Positions 27,850 through 36,854 of a stretch of 61,097 nt of DNA are shown in pieces. This DNA comes from Lewinellaceae bacterium (GTDB taxonomy: Bacteria > Bacteroidota > Bacteroidia > Chitinophagales > Saprospiraceae): NCBI GenBank assembly GCA_020636025.1, contig JACJYQ010000011.1, positions 1-61,097 of the forward strand, read 5' to 3'. The translations under genes and the position numbers were made by a program. The first letter of the stretch is position 1; every line of letters begins with the position of its first letter. A model generated the notes under the pieces. That model saw nothing but the letters and a program-made list of their open reading frames with translations. It searched no databases and was not told where the DNA came from.

Positions 27850-29883
27850 ATGGCAAAGAAACAAAGGCCTGCCAAAGCAAAAAAACAAGCCACCAAAAGT
27901 GTATCCAAAGCCAGTTCAACCGTTGAAAACAGCAGCGGTTGGATGAAATTTGCCATTGCAGTGCTGGTCATTACAGCCGCCTGCTACTTCCCAAGTCTGT
28001 CAAATGGGTTGGTGAACTGGGATGACGACCCCAACATCACTGAAAACCCAAACCTGGAAATGGTGGGCAATGGTCAAAAATGGGGTACAACCATTTCACA
28101 AGTATTTGATATTGAAAAAGGTGCTGTTATTGGTAACTACAACCCCTTGCCCATTTTGACCTTCGCCATCGAGAAATCCATATCAGGTGGAGAGTTCAGC
28201 GATGGTTTTATCAAAATGGTACATACCGATAACCTGCTGCTTCATTTGTTAACCGTGTTTCTGGTGATGAAGCTGTTGTTATCCATGGGTTTTGGAAATT
28301 GGGGTGCTTTTGTGGGTGGTTTGTTGTTTGGCATTCATCCCATGCGGGTTGAATCGGTAGCCTGGGCCACAGAGCGGAAGGACGTTCTGTTCGCTGTTTT
28401 CTTTTTCGCCGCATTGCTCTATTATCAGAAATGGCTGAATCAAGGCGAGAAAGAGGAGAAACGCAGCGGCACTTACCTGATTATGCTCATCATGGCCTTG
28501 TTATCGTCCTTTTCCAAGGTGCAGGCTGTTACCTTGCCATTAAGCATGCTGGTTATTGATTATTGGCGTCGCCGTCCTTTAAAATTTAACCTTATTTTAG
28601 AAAAAGCTCCATTCTGGTTGCTCTCGTTGGCCTTTGGTCTCATCAACCTTTATACATTGAAACAGCAAGGTTCCACCAATGATGAGCTGACCAATTTTAA
28701 TTTTCTGGATCGCTTGTGCATTGGCGCCTATTCTCTTTGTGTTTATCTGTACAAACTGGTCATCCCGTATCCGATGTCGCCGTTGTACCCTTATCCAAAG
28801 CCATTGCCTATTTGGGTTTATCTGGCTCCGATTGGATTTGCGGCCATGCTGTATGGTCTTTGGCGCGCATGGAAGAACGACAGCCGGATCTGGGTAGTTG
28901 GTTCTTTGTTTTTCTTCTTCAATATTATGTTCCTGCTTCAGGTATTGGGCGCCGGTCAGGGCTTTTTGGCGGATCGTTTTACGTATGTTCCATATTTCGG
29001 TTTTTTTGCCATTTTGGCCTGGTTGTATGAAAAACACAGTCAGCAAGATGGTATTGGGAAAATGATCCCTGTAATACTTGGAGTGGTTGGTCTTGCATAC
29101 GCCGTCTGGACAGTTAAACAAATTGGTATTTGGAAGAATGGCGAAACCCTGTGGACGCATGTCATGAAATTCGAGAAGAAAAGCAATTCATTGCCATACT
29201 GGAATCGCGGGCAGTATTACCGCAAAATGGGCAATTACGATGCTGCCTTGAAGGACTACAAACAGGCTGTAGAAATAGAACCATCCAATCCTGAGTTACT
29301 GAACAGCCTTGGGAAAACCTATTTTGATATGGCCATGTCGGGCAATTACAAGTCCAAGGAAGCTGAATTTGTACAAAATGCCTTGTCAAACTATACACAG
29401 GCGCTTTCAAAACCCAGGGCGAAGGATAAATCGAGGGCCGAAATACTGATTAACCGAGGTGCTGCTGAAGGCGCGCGTGGCAACAATGAGCAGGCTGTAA
29501 AGGACATTACGGAAGGGTTGAAAATTAACCCGGACAATAAAAACGGCTATTTCAACCGTTCAATAGCCTATTTTGGCATGAAGCAATACGATAATGCGCT
29601 AGCTGATTATACCAATTATCTAAAGTATGATCCAAACAATGCCAACATGTGGTATGAAAGCGGCATGTTGCAACGCAGCATGAAAAAAAATGATGAAGCG
29701 ATCAAATCACTAGACAATGCAATCAGCCTTGATCCCAACTTTGGACTTGCTTATTTGGAAAGGGCACGGGCCAAAGCACAATCGGGCAATCGGGCTGCTG
29801 CTCAGCAGGATTATCAGAAAGCCCAGCAAATGGGGTTGAAATTTGGCGAGCTTGACCAAAAACTGATGCAACAGGCTCAGTAA
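27850..29883 (+). CDS. TMTC-like multi-pass membrane protein with C-terminal TPR domain
   Basis: 677 residues. A Lys-rich start leads into about 10-11 membrane helices (about 30-435), then four or more TPR repeats (about 445-670). The first periplasmic loop has VNWDDDPNI, followed by HPMRVESVAWATERKDVLF; this pair is the hallmark of TMTC-type GT-C glycosyltransferases (eukaryotic TMTC1-4 are O-mannosyltransferases), where the acidic residues sit in the catalytic loop. A dolichyl/undecaprenyl-phosphate-sugar-dependent protein glycosylation role is therefore plausible but unproven for bacterial members. It stands alone on its strand with its own promoter box. Confidence 0.85.
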   Translation: MAKKQRPAKAKKQATKSVSKASSTVENSSGWMKFAIAVLVITAACYFPSLSNGLVNWDDDPNITENPNLEMVGNGQKWGTTISQVFDIEKGAVIGNYNPLPILTFAIEKSISGGEFSDGFIKMVHTDNLLLHLLTVFLVMKLLLSMGFGNWGAFVGGLLFGIHPMRVESVAWATERKDVLFAVFFFAALLYYQKWLNQGEKEEKRSGTYLIMLIMALLSSFSKVQAVTLPLSMLVIDYWRRRPLKFNLILEKAPFWLLSLAFGLINLYTLKQQGSTNDELTNFNFLDRLCIGAYSLCVYLYKLVIPYPMSPLYPYPKPLPIWVYLAPIGFAAMLYGLWRAWKNDSRIWVVGSLFFFFNIMFLLQVLGAGQGFLADRFTYVPYFGFFAILAWLYEKHSQQDGIGKMIPVILGVVGLAYAVWTVKQIGIWKNGETLWTHVMKFEKKSNSLPYWNRGQYYRKMGNYDAALKDYKQAVEIEPSNPELLNSLGKTYFDMAMSGNYKSKEAEFVQNALSNYTQALSKPRAKDKSRAEILINRGAAEGARGNNEQAVKDITEGLKINPDNKNGYFNRSIAYFGMKQYDNALADYTNYLKYDPNNANMWYESGMLQRSMKKNDEAIKSLDNAISLDPNFGLAYLERARAKAQSGNRAAAQQDYQKAQQMGLKFGELDQKLMQQAQ

Positions 29884-30022
29884 CCCGGTATAAATCCTTA
29901 GGGATAAATGGCCAATTTGTACTTAATCCGAAATATTTCTCGAATGTCTGAGAAATACACCTGACCTTGCGGCCAGAACAACTAAACCAGTCTTTTGAGT
30001 AAACCTAACAATTACTGTGATT

Positions 30023-30805
30023 ATGAAAAAATTACTGCCCTTATTAATTGTTGCACTTTTTGCAATAAACACCTATGCCCAAACCTGCGTAAGAGATTCT
30101 TCAATACTCATGACCGGCGCACTTCTGTCTCCGGCTTACTGGGATACCATTACCATGGAGTACAACCTGAATGATGCTTGTATTCTGAATCCATACACCC
30201 AATCAGTTACTGTAAATGTACCAGCACAATATTCAGGCTTTCCATTAACCAGTGTACAAATAGCCACTTCAGGCGCAGTAACCAATTTACCGGTTGGCAT
30301 CACTTATCTATGTGATCCACCAAATTGTGTTTTTAATGCTAATACATTGGGCTGTATTTTACTGTATGGTACTCCAACGGCTGCCAACAATGCACCTGAC
30401 ACACTCGATCTTGGCATTACAACTACGGTAAATACCCAAATTGGCGGTATCCCCATCAAATTCCCTGGTGATTTGCCCGGTGACAACCATTACTACCTGG
30501 CCGTGAAAGACCAGCAATGTCTGGTTGGAACGCAGAATCCCAATGCTGATATCTCATACGTAAGCATTGCTCCAAATCCATTTGCTAATGAAACAACCAT
30601 CACTGTTGAGTCTGTGGTTTCCGGAGATTTCCAGTTTGAGGTGTTCAATGTAATTGGTCAAAGGGTTCACCAACGCAACATTCGTCTTGATACTGGTATC
30701 AATCAATTTACCTTTGATGGAAGCCGTTTGCCTCTTGGAAGTTATATTTATACGCTGAGCAATCGCAGCGGTAAAGTTTCCCGTAGAATGGTCATTTCCA
30801 GATAA
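30023..30805 (+). CDS. Secreted protein with T9SS type A sorting domain
   Basis: 260 residues from the ATG at 30023; a GTG two codons earlier is less likely. A signal peptide ends after TYAQ (about residue 20). The central part is Asn/Thr/Pro-rich with several Cys (CDPPNCVFNANTLGC) and has no recognised domain. Residues about 180-260 form the type IX C-terminal sorting domain (ISIAPNPF-like opening, FEVFNVIGQRV, LPLGSYIYTLSN, ending VSRRMVIS), which directs the protein across the outer membrane. A strong terminator follows. The function of the cargo is unknown. Confidence 0.88.
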   Translation: MKKLLPLLIVALFAINTYAQTCVRDSSILMTGALLSPAYWDTITMEYNLNDACILNPYTQSVTVNVPAQYSGFPLTSVQIATSGAVTNLPVGITYLCDPPNCVFNANTLGCILLYGTPTAANNAPDTLDLGITTTVNTQIGGIPIKFPGDLPGDNHYYLAVKDQQCLVGTQNPNADISYVSIAPNPFANETTITVESVVSGDFQFEVFNVIGQRVHQRNIRLDTGINQFTFDGSRLPLGSYIYTLSNRSGKVSRRMVISR

Positions 30806-30820
30806 TTGATTGAATAGCGC

Positions 30821-30857
30821 AAAAAGCCGCTTTGGATTTGTTCCGAAGCGGCTTTTT
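30821..30857. terminator. Bidirectional rho-independent terminator
   Basis: AAAAAGCCGCTT (30821-30832) pairs with AAGCGGCTTTTT (30846-30857). It has A/T runs on both sides and so serves the T9SS cargo gene and the convergent flippase gene, whose stop is 5 bases away. Confidence 0.93.
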
Positions 30858-30862
30858 GATTT

Positions 30863-32314
30863 TTAATAGCTAAGTGCTTTTCGTAAATTTCGTATATTAA
30901 TCAAGCGGAAAATCAGTAAGCCAATTGCCCCAAAAAACATGGCACCAACTAACTTTATACCTATTGAAATACCTGATTGTCCGAAAAGAACATAGTCACC
31001 AAAAATAACAAACAAGGCGAAACCAATCACAGCTGCAAGTCTGGCAGGATAAAAAGTCAGTTTAAATTCCCGGAAAGCCAACCAGACAATCGCTCCGCTG
31101 ATAAACACCTGCGTACTAATAGCCGCCAGCGCAGAGCCGGTTGCCTGCCATTTGGGGATCAGGATAAGATTCAATATTAAGTCCAACCCAATGCCCAAAA
31201 CAAAAAAGCGGTTCATCTTCATCAGGCGCTGACCAGCGGTGAGCAGCGTACTGAAAATATAGATCACACTCACCGGCACAAACGCCCAGATCAGCAGTCC
31301 CAACACCTCAAAGCGGTATTCCGAAATACGAAGCGGCATCATCCAGGTCAGCAACTCTTTTCTGGCAAAAAAGACGGCTGCCGATAAGGTGATGCTGCCC
31401 GCCCAGATCAAATTAAAACTAAGGTTGATCAAAGGTTCAAGATTATCCTTTCGTTTCAACATTCGGGCAAACATGGGCAGCAAAAGTGTTGCAAACAGAT
31501 AGCCAAACATGTTACAGGCATCCAGCAGACGGTATCCACTGGCATATACATCCGCGTGGGCCGCTCCGGCGATTCGCTCCAACAGCACGCCATCCATTCG
31601 TGAGTAAGCAAACATCAACAGGATAGTAAGCGCGTAGGGCAAACTTTGTTTAAAAATGGAATATATGGCTGCACGTCCCTCCCGCCATTTTACCACCCAG
31701 GATGGGTGAAAATCAAATGCGGCCAGCTTTCGCATAACAAGAAGCACCACTAATACTGAACACGCCAGGGCCAGGGTCTGAGCCAGCGCAAAAGACATGA
31801 GCGACAGAGGCACCACATGAAACCATATAATGGCCCCACATGTCACCAACATCAGTAGTTTGTCAAGTGAAGAGAGTAAGCTATCTGTGCGATAATGCCC
31901 CAGTCCGGAAATGTTTGTCCGGAGAAAGAGAATAAGTTGCGCCAGCACCTGATTGAAAAGCAAAACCAATAATAATGGAATAACAGCCGCTTCATAACCC
32001 AACCAGAACCAGGCAATTAATAGCGTAACAGACACATAAAAAAGAGCCAGAACGCCCTTTATCGCCAACAGATTTGGGAAATATTTGGGCAGGAGATAAG
32101 GGTGCTGGCTGATGTGGCGGTTATTGAAATTCTGAATACCAAAATCATTGATGATCTGACTCAGATAGGTAAGGTTCAGCAGTGCAAAATACAATCCGTA
32201 TTGTTCCCCCAACTGATTTTGAACGCCAAGGTCAATACCAAAAATAAAGAGCGGTTTTATCAACAGATTGATCAAAACCAGCAGAATGATATTGAGCAAA
32301 AACTCCCGGTTCAT
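30863..32314 (-). CDS. Polysaccharide flippase (Wzx/MATE-type)
   Basis: 483 residues with about 12-14 membrane helices and few charged residues, matching the oligosaccharide/lipid flippase (PST, MurJ/Wzx) superfamily. Such proteins move lipid-linked sugars from the inner to the outer face of the cytoplasmic membrane. Features include an N-terminal helix pair with FIFGIDLGVQNQLG and IINDFGIQNFN, as in Wzx relatives. It begins 12 bases after the SLC13 gene stop, so the two are probably co-transcribed. No glycosyltransferases are adjacent, so the exact lipid-linked substrate is unknown. Confidence 0.85.
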   Translation of the reverse strand: MNREFLLNIILLVLINLLIKPLFIFGIDLGVQNQLGEQYGLYFALLNLTYLSQIINDFGIQNFNNRHISQHPYLLPKYFPNLLAIKGVLALFYVSVTLLIAWFWLGYEAAVIPLLLVLLFNQVLAQLILFLRTNISGLGHYRTDSLLSSLDKLLMLVTCGAIIWFHVVPLSLMSFALAQTLALACSVLVVLLVMRKLAAFDFHPSWVVKWREGRAAIYSIFKQSLPYALTILLMFAYSRMDGVLLERIAGAAHADVYASGYRLLDACNMFGYLFATLLLPMFARMLKRKDNLEPLINLSFNLIWAGSITLSAAVFFARKELLTWMMPLRISEYRFEVLGLLIWAFVPVSVIYIFSTLLTAGQRLMKMNRFFVLGIGLDLILNLILIPKWQATGSALAAISTQVFISGAIVWLAFREFKLTFYPARLAAVIGFALFVIFGDYVLFGQSGISIGIKLVGAMFFGAIGLLIFRLINIRNLRKALSY

Positions 32315-32325
32315 TTTCTTTCAAC

Positions 32326-33798
32326 TTAAACGTTCAGCCCCCAGACCATGGGTAACAAGGTGTATATGGAGACAAGTATTACCAGAACGCAAATTACATC
32401 CAGTACAATGCCTGCCCTTGCCATATCCTTAACTTGCAAATATCCTGAGGCATACACAATTGAATTGGGCGCCGTAGCCACCGGAAGTGCAAATCCAATA
32501 GAAGCAGCCAGCGTTGCGCTCATGCACAAACCAAGCGGATCTGACCCGATGGTAACAGCAATGGTCGCCAACACCGGCATCATCATAGAAGCAGTAGCGA
32601 TGTTGGATGCGACTTCGCTTAATAACACCACCACAATCAACACACAAAGTAATATGACAATACCAGGCAAACTAGCCAGACCTTCCAACTGATGTCCAAT
32701 CCAGATAGCAAGACCACTATTATCGAAGCCCTTGGCCAGTGCCAGTCCACCGCCAAAAAGCAACAATATTCCCCATGGAATTTTAAGCGCTGTTTGCCAG
32801 TCAAGTAGCGGGACATGGGCTTCTGCTCTTTTTTCTGCCTGATTTGAATCGGCGCCATTCGGGTTACCCGCAGGGATGATAAAAAGCAGGATGGCTCCCA
32901 TCATGGCCACCACTGTATCATCGCTGTTTGGAACCCATTTGTACCAAATGGCGGAACCTGTTATCCAGCAAAAGATCACGGCTCCAAATACAATCATTAA
33001 TCTTCGCTCTGCTGTAGAGACGGGTCCTAAAGCTTCTATCTCTTCCCGAATTCCTGCATGTGACGCATGACCAGTTGAAAAACTCTTGGGCAGGGGGAAC
33101 ATTTTAACCAACATTATCCAACAGAGAATAAGCAGCACCACAGTTATCGGGAATCCTACCAGAAACCATTTCCAAAAAGAAATGGTGGCGCCAAGCTCAG
33201 CTTGAGCAAATCCCAAAAAAATGGCATTTGTCGGTGTGCCAATAATCGTAGCGAGCCCTCCTATGGAACAGGCATAGCCGACTCCCAACATAAGCGTCTT
33301 GCTAAAATTTTCATTCATCCCTTCCTGACGCATGGCATTTTTACTGACGGCTATCGCAACCGGCGTCATCATAACCGCAGTCGCCGTATTGGATATCCAC
33401 ATGGAGATTACCGCCGTTGCAGTCATAAACCCGAGTACCATCCCCGAGGGGTTACTCCCCATCCAGGAAACCATGTTCAGGGCAATTCTTCGATGTAGCT
33501 CCCATTTCTCAATGGTTTTCCCCAGAAAGAATCCGGCCATAAACAGAAAAATGATCTGGTTGGCATATTCACCCGAAAGGCTTTTTAGCGACATAACCCC
33601 GCATAATGGGAACAGCACAATGGGCAGCAACGATGTAACGGCTGAGTTGACCGGTTCCAATATCCACCAGGCGGCAATCCAAAGCGTGATCCCGGCGGTG
33701 AACTGCGCCTCCCTGGGCATGCCAGGAGGCGTAGGTAATAATACAATAATCAGAAATAGTAGAGGCCCCGTAATCAGGCCAACCCTGCGTAAATCCAT
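32326..33798 (-). CDS. SLC13/DASS-family sodium-dependent anion transporter
   Basis: 490 residues from the ATG at 33798; a TTG 63 bases upstream would add 21 residues and is less likely. About 11-12 membrane helices. Visible are the SNT-type motifs of DASS transporters (ISNTATAVMMTPVA near residue 140 and the second, inverted-repeat half SNIATASMMMPVLA near 415) that bind Na+ and substrate. The likely substrates are di- or tricarboxylates (succinate, malate, citrate); sulfate is an alternative. Upstream, a near-match to a -7 box (CAAAGTA) is seen. It is divergent from atpB. Confidence 0.93.
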   Translation of the reverse strand: MDLRRVGLITGPLLFLIIVLLPTPPGMPREAQFTAGITLWIAAWWILEPVNSAVTSLLPIVLFPLCGVMSLKSLSGEYANQIIFLFMAGFFLGKTIEKWELHRRIALNMVSWMGSNPSGMVLGFMTATAVISMWISNTATAVMMTPVAIAVSKNAMRQEGMNENFSKTLMLGVGYACSIGGLATIIGTPTNAIFLGFAQAELGATISFWKWFLVGFPITVVLLILCWIMLVKMFPLPKSFSTGHASHAGIREEIEALGPVSTAERRLMIVFGAVIFCWITGSAIWYKWVPNSDDTVVAMMGAILLFIIPAGNPNGADSNQAEKRAEAHVPLLDWQTALKIPWGILLLFGGGLALAKGFDNSGLAIWIGHQLEGLASLPGIVILLCVLIVVVLLSEVASNIATASMMMPVLATIAVTIGSDPLGLCMSATLAASIGFALPVATAPNSIVYASGYLQVKDMARAGIVLDVICVLVILVSIYTLLPMVWGLNV

Positions 33799-34004
33799 AA
33801 ATCGAGAAACCTTGTCTTTTATCAGAAAACCAAATGTCCTGAATTCGAGGCTTTTTGGCAAAAGTCCTTAAATCTAATGCTTTTCAAGGGCCAAAGTACA
33901 ACCCATTCCAAATAAAATTTCGAAATGTTCTCTCACGATGCCGCTCAACCCTATTTTTTTCGGAAAAATAATTTTTCTGGTTTTTATAAACGAGAATCAC
34001 ATTG

Positions 34005-34012
34005 TACCTTTG
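34005..34012 (+). promoter_or_regulatory. Promoter of the atp operon: TTTT-N19-TACCTTTG
   Basis: TACCTTTG at 34005-34012 with TTTT at 33982-33985, a 19-base spacer. Transcription would begin near 34019, 29 bases before the ATG at 34048. This argues against a longer AtpB starting at 33925. Confidence 0.65.
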
Positions 34013-34047
34013 CCGCCGATTTGAAATATGCCCTTCCTATAGTGGAT

Positions 34048-35373
34048 ATGACAGCTTTTAGAAAATACTGGATTGTACTGATTTTCAGCGCTTTGTGCCT
34101 GCCAACCTTTGCGCAGCACGAAGACCACAATCACCCTCAAGAATCAGGCGCACAAGCAGAAACTTCTGCCGATGCGAATCAACACCCGCAGGTGGATGCT
34201 CATCATGGTGAAGAACACAGCCCTTGTGGTCACCCGATAGATGCAGAAACCGAAGGAGTGTACAATGCCGGTGATGCTGCCATTCACCACATTGCAGACG
34301 CGAACAGCATCCACATTTTCGGCGATATTTTCATGCCATTGCCCTGTTTTTTATACGCTCCTGGCTTTGGATGGACAATCACAAGCTCCTCTGCATTCCA
34401 TCCACACCACCATGGAAGCGGTGAAGTATCTAAAGACGGATACGTGCTGGTGCATGGAAGCGTAATGCGTCTCAAGGATGAAGCATTGGTCGCTGAGGAG
34501 CAGCATATCGAAGGATATACGCACAATACCGTTTCAGTTGACGGCAAGAACAAGACCATATACTATGCCATGATCAATGGATCATGCCAGGAACTGGTTA
34601 ATAAATCAACTTACGACGGTGGACTGATGGGTGGTGGAGTTACAAGCTTTTACGATTACTCCATTACTCGTAACGTATTCACCATGCTGCTAACCTGCCT
34701 GATCCTGTTCTTAGCATTCAGGGCAGCCGCAGTAGCAGCCAGACGCCGGGAAGGCCAGGCTCCAAAAGGACTCCAGAATTTCCTCGAGCCTTTTTACACA
34801 TTCATTCGGGATGATGTGGCTATTCCGGCCATTGGCCCTAAGTATGAAAAGTACATGCCCTTTTTGCTGTCGGTATTCTTTTTCATTCTTGGATTGAATT
34901 TAATTGGACAAATCCCTTTTTTCCCGGGTAGTGCCAACGTAACAGGAAATATCTCCATTACGATTGTATTGGCCATTATGACTTTCATTTTGACCCTGAT
35001 CAGTTCCAACAAGCATTATTGGGAACATATCCTTTGGATGCCAGGAATTCCGGCATGGGTTAAAGTGATCTTGACACCGGTTGAAATTCTTGGCTTGTTT
35101 CTTAAGCCATTTACATTATTACTTCGACTTTTTGCCAACATCACAGCCGGCCACATCGTGGTTCTGTGTTTTGTAGGTTTGATATTCATTTTTGGAAAGG
35201 CGGGTACCAGCGTTGGTGGTTCAGTAGCCGGTTTCTTTGCCGCTGCACCTTTGACCATTTTCATGATGGCGCTTGAGTTGTTGGTTGCGTTTTTGCAGGC
35301 ATTTATTTTTGTGATGCTGTCTGCAACTTATTTTGGAATGGCTTTAGAAGAGCCACACGGGGAGCATCATTGA
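34048..35373 (+). CDS. atpB: ATP synthase F0 subunit a
   Basis: 441 residues from the ATG at 34048, chosen because a promoter lies between it and the earlier in-frame ATG and because it opens with a clean signal peptide (MTAFRKYWIV...PTFAQ). A long His/Glu-rich periplasmic region follows (about 26-130; HEDHNHPQ, HHGEEHSPCGH), as in other Bacteroidota. The proton channel helices come after about 205, with the essential Arg in KPFTLLLRLFANITAGH. Subunit a forms the half-channels beside the c ring. It is first in the atp operon, followed by an inserted four-helix-bundle gene rather than directly by atpE. Confidence 0.96.
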   Translation: MTAFRKYWIVLIFSALCLPTFAQHEDHNHPQESGAQAETSADANQHPQVDAHHGEEHSPCGHPIDAETEGVYNAGDAAIHHIADANSIHIFGDIFMPLPCFLYAPGFGWTITSSSAFHPHHHGSGEVSKDGYVLVHGSVMRLKDEALVAEEQHIEGYTHNTVSVDGKNKTIYYAMINGSCQELVNKSTYDGGLMGGGVTSFYDYSITRNVFTMLLTCLILFLAFRAAAVAARRREGQAPKGLQNFLEPFYTFIRDDVAIPAIGPKYEKYMPFLLSVFFFILGLNLIGQIPFFPGSANVTGNISITIVLAIMTFILTLISSNKHYWEHILWMPGIPAWVKVILTPVEILGLFLKPFTLLLRLFANITAGHIVVLCFVGLIFIFGKAGTSVGGSVAGFFAAAPLTIFMMALELLVAFLQAFIFVMLSATYFGMALEEPHGEHH

Positions 35374-35450
35374 GTTAATTAGCTAATTTGCTAATGTGAT
35401 AATTAGCTAATTCGATAATTTGATAATGGTAGGGAAATCCTTTAATTTTA
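35374..35450. repeat. AT-rich ATTAGCTAATT-type repeat, left of four-helix-bundle gene
   Basis: The gap after atpB is built of AATTAGCTAATT and GATAATTTGATAAT words. The same words occur at 35841-35912, 39055-39130 and 40034-40078. Confidence 0.7.
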
Positions 35451-35884
35451 TAAGGAAATCTAAATCTTATCAAATCTATTATGACCCAAAAAACTATTGA
35501 GAATAATCCGATCCTATTACATTCATTGGAATTAGCATTAATGATTGATGCTTACGTTATAGAGATCAGAAATATGAAAAATTGGGAGTTAGCGAGACAG
35601 CTGTTTAAGTCGGGAACTTCAATTGGTGCAAATGTCTGGGAAGCTCAAAACAATGAAAGCAGAGCAGACTTTTTACATAAATTGAAAATAGCAGCAAAAG
35701 AAGCAAATGAGACACAGTTTTGGCTGACCATATGTACCCGAAGCCCTAACTATCCTGATTGTAAAAGCCTGATGGAAAAACTAGTAGAAATTCAAAAAAT
35801 ACTAAACTCCATCATAACAAAATTGAAAGAACGAAAATGATAATGCCTTGAAGGAAAGTTTTTCAATCACATTATCAAATTATC
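35414..35884. mobile_element. Candidate cassette: inverted-repeat-flanked four-helix-bundle gene
   Basis: GATAATTTGATAATG (35414-35428) and its exact reverse complement CATTATCAAATTATC (35870-35884) flank the gene at 35481-35840. Beyond the arms, both flanks continue with GATAATTA words of the local AT-rich repeat family. The unit interrupts the usually conserved order atpB-atpE. No transposase is encoded and no target-site duplication could be assigned, so mobility is inference. Confidence 0.4.
35481..35840 (+). CDS. Four-helix-bundle protein (bIVP/Avd-like, S23 family)
   Basis: 119 residues, all helical, with the family pattern LARQLFKSGTSIGANVWEAQ and DFLHKLKIAAKEANETQFWL. This family includes proteins encoded in 23S rRNA intervening sequences and the Avd accessory proteins of diversity-generating retroelements; the biochemical role of stand-alone members is unknown, though nucleic-acid binding through a basic surface is known for Avd. 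It sits between atpB and atpE, flanked by a 15-bp inverted repeat. Translation probably depends on the atp transcript, since no promoter box was found just before it. Confidence 0.9.
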   Translation: MTQKTIENNPILLHSLELALMIDAYVIEIRNMKNWELARQLFKSGTSIGANVWEAQNNESRADFLHKLKIAAKEANETQFWLTICTRSPNYPDCKSLMEKLVEIQKILNSIITKLKERK

Positions 35885-35912
35885 TAATTATCAAATTAAA
35901 TCATTAGTAAAC
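35841..35912. repeat. AT-rich repeat, right of four-helix-bundle gene
   Basis: CATTATCAAATTATC followed by TAATTATCAAATTA; the first part is the reverse complement of the left flank. Confidence 0.7.
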
Positions 35913-36122
35913 ATGAGTTACGCAGCAATTGGAGCAGGTTTGGCCGCCATCGGCGCCGGTATCGGTGTAGGAACGATTGGTGGTAAAGCTGTAGAAGGCA
36001 TTGCCCGTCAGCCAGAAGCAGTAGGCGATATCCGTGCTAACATGATCTTGACCGCAGCCCTCGTTGAGGGTGTGGCCTTGGTAGCAATCGTATTGTCTTT
36101 CTTCGTACCAGCGGCAGGCTAA
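35913..36122 (+). CDS. atpE: ATP synthase F0 subunit c
   Basis: 69 residues, two helices forming a hairpin with the polar loop RQPEAVGDIR. The first helix has the Gly/Ala-rich GAGLAAIGAGIGVGTIGG pattern needed for ring packing. The ion-binding Glu lies in ALVEGVALVAIV (about residue 51). The Gln and Ser residues of Na+-type c rings are not at the expected places, so proton coupling is the likelier reading. The product oligomerises into the rotor ring. A hairpin follows the gene. Confidence 0.97.
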   Translation: MSYAAIGAGLAAIGAGIGVGTIGGKAVEGIARQPEAVGDIRANMILTAALVEGVALVAIVLSFFVPAAG

Positions 36123-36129
36123 AACTTTA

Positions 36130-36175
36130 ACCGGGTTGATGCGAAGCGGTTGGCAACGCTACAACCCGGTCTTTT
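36130..36175 (+). terminator. Hairpin after atpE, possible attenuating terminator
   Basis: ACCGGGTTG (36130-36138) pairs with CAACCCGGT (36162-36170), with a smaller inner GCG/CGC stem, then CTTTTTG. Located between atpE and atpF, it could reduce downstream expression or protect the atpE message, whose product is needed in excess. Confidence 0.7.
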
Positions 36176-36212
36176 TGACATTTCCTTTTTCATTCATAAT
36201 TCATCATAGAAG

Positions 36213-36725
36213 ATGGTATTTATTGTTGATTTCTCTGTAATTAAACCTGATCCAGGACTACTTATTTGGACAACCGTCATTTTCGGTCTGTTCTGGTTTA
36301 TTATGAGTCGCTTTGCTTTCAAGCCCATCGCTGAAAGTCTTAAAAAGCGCGAAATTGACATTCAAAGCTCCCTGGACGAAGCAAAAATTGCTCGCGAAGA
36401 GATGTCTAACCTGAAAGCAGAGAATGAAATTTTGTTGGCTAAAGCCCGCGAAGAACGCTCTGCAATCCTGAAAGAAGCGAAAGATGCAAAGGACGACATC
36501 ATTGCAGATGCAAAAGAACGCGCCAATGCTGAATACAAACGCAAAGTGGAAAGCGCCATCCAGGATATTGAAAATCAAAAGCAGGCAGCCATCATTGCTT
36601 TGAAAAATCAGGCTGGACAAATGGCCATTGAAATTGCGGAAAAAGTACTTCGCAAAGAATTGAGCAACAAATCCGAGCAGGAAGCCTACGCCAAATCACT
36701 GGCTGATAACATCACCCTAAACTAA
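36213..36725 (+). CDS. atpF: ATP synthase F0 subunit b
   Basis: 170 residues. One N-terminal membrane helix (about 10-30; LLIWTTVIFGLFWFIMSRFAFKP) is followed by a long, charged coiled coil (about 35-165) that forms the peripheral stalk linking F0 to the F1 head. Length and pattern are standard for a homodimeric b subunit; no b' gene is present. It lies 91 bases after atpE, beyond the hairpin. Confidence 0.96.
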   Translation: MVFIVDFSVIKPDPGLLIWTTVIFGLFWFIMSRFAFKPIAESLKKREIDIQSSLDEAKIAREEMSNLKAENEILLAKAREERSAILKEAKDAKDDIIADAKERANAEYKRKVESAIQDIENQKQAAIIALKNQAGQMAIEIAEKVLRKELSNKSEQEAYAKSLADNITLN

Positions 36726-36854
36726 AAGCCAATTGCTTAAATGGGTCCAAACCCCTTAGAAGCATTGTCTTTAGAAAACATAAAGTGGCTTTCAGATTTG
36801 AGATTTTTATTCATTAAATCAAAAAAATCACTTTAATCATAGTAAAGACTGATT

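Noticed and set aside
33925..34047. Longer AtpB start at 33925
   Set aside because: A TTTT-N19-TACCTTTG promoter lies between it and 34048, and the extra residues hide the signal peptide.
35481..35840. Diversity-generating retroelement (from the Avd-like fold)
   Set aside because: No reverse transcriptase or template/variable repeat is present in the window.
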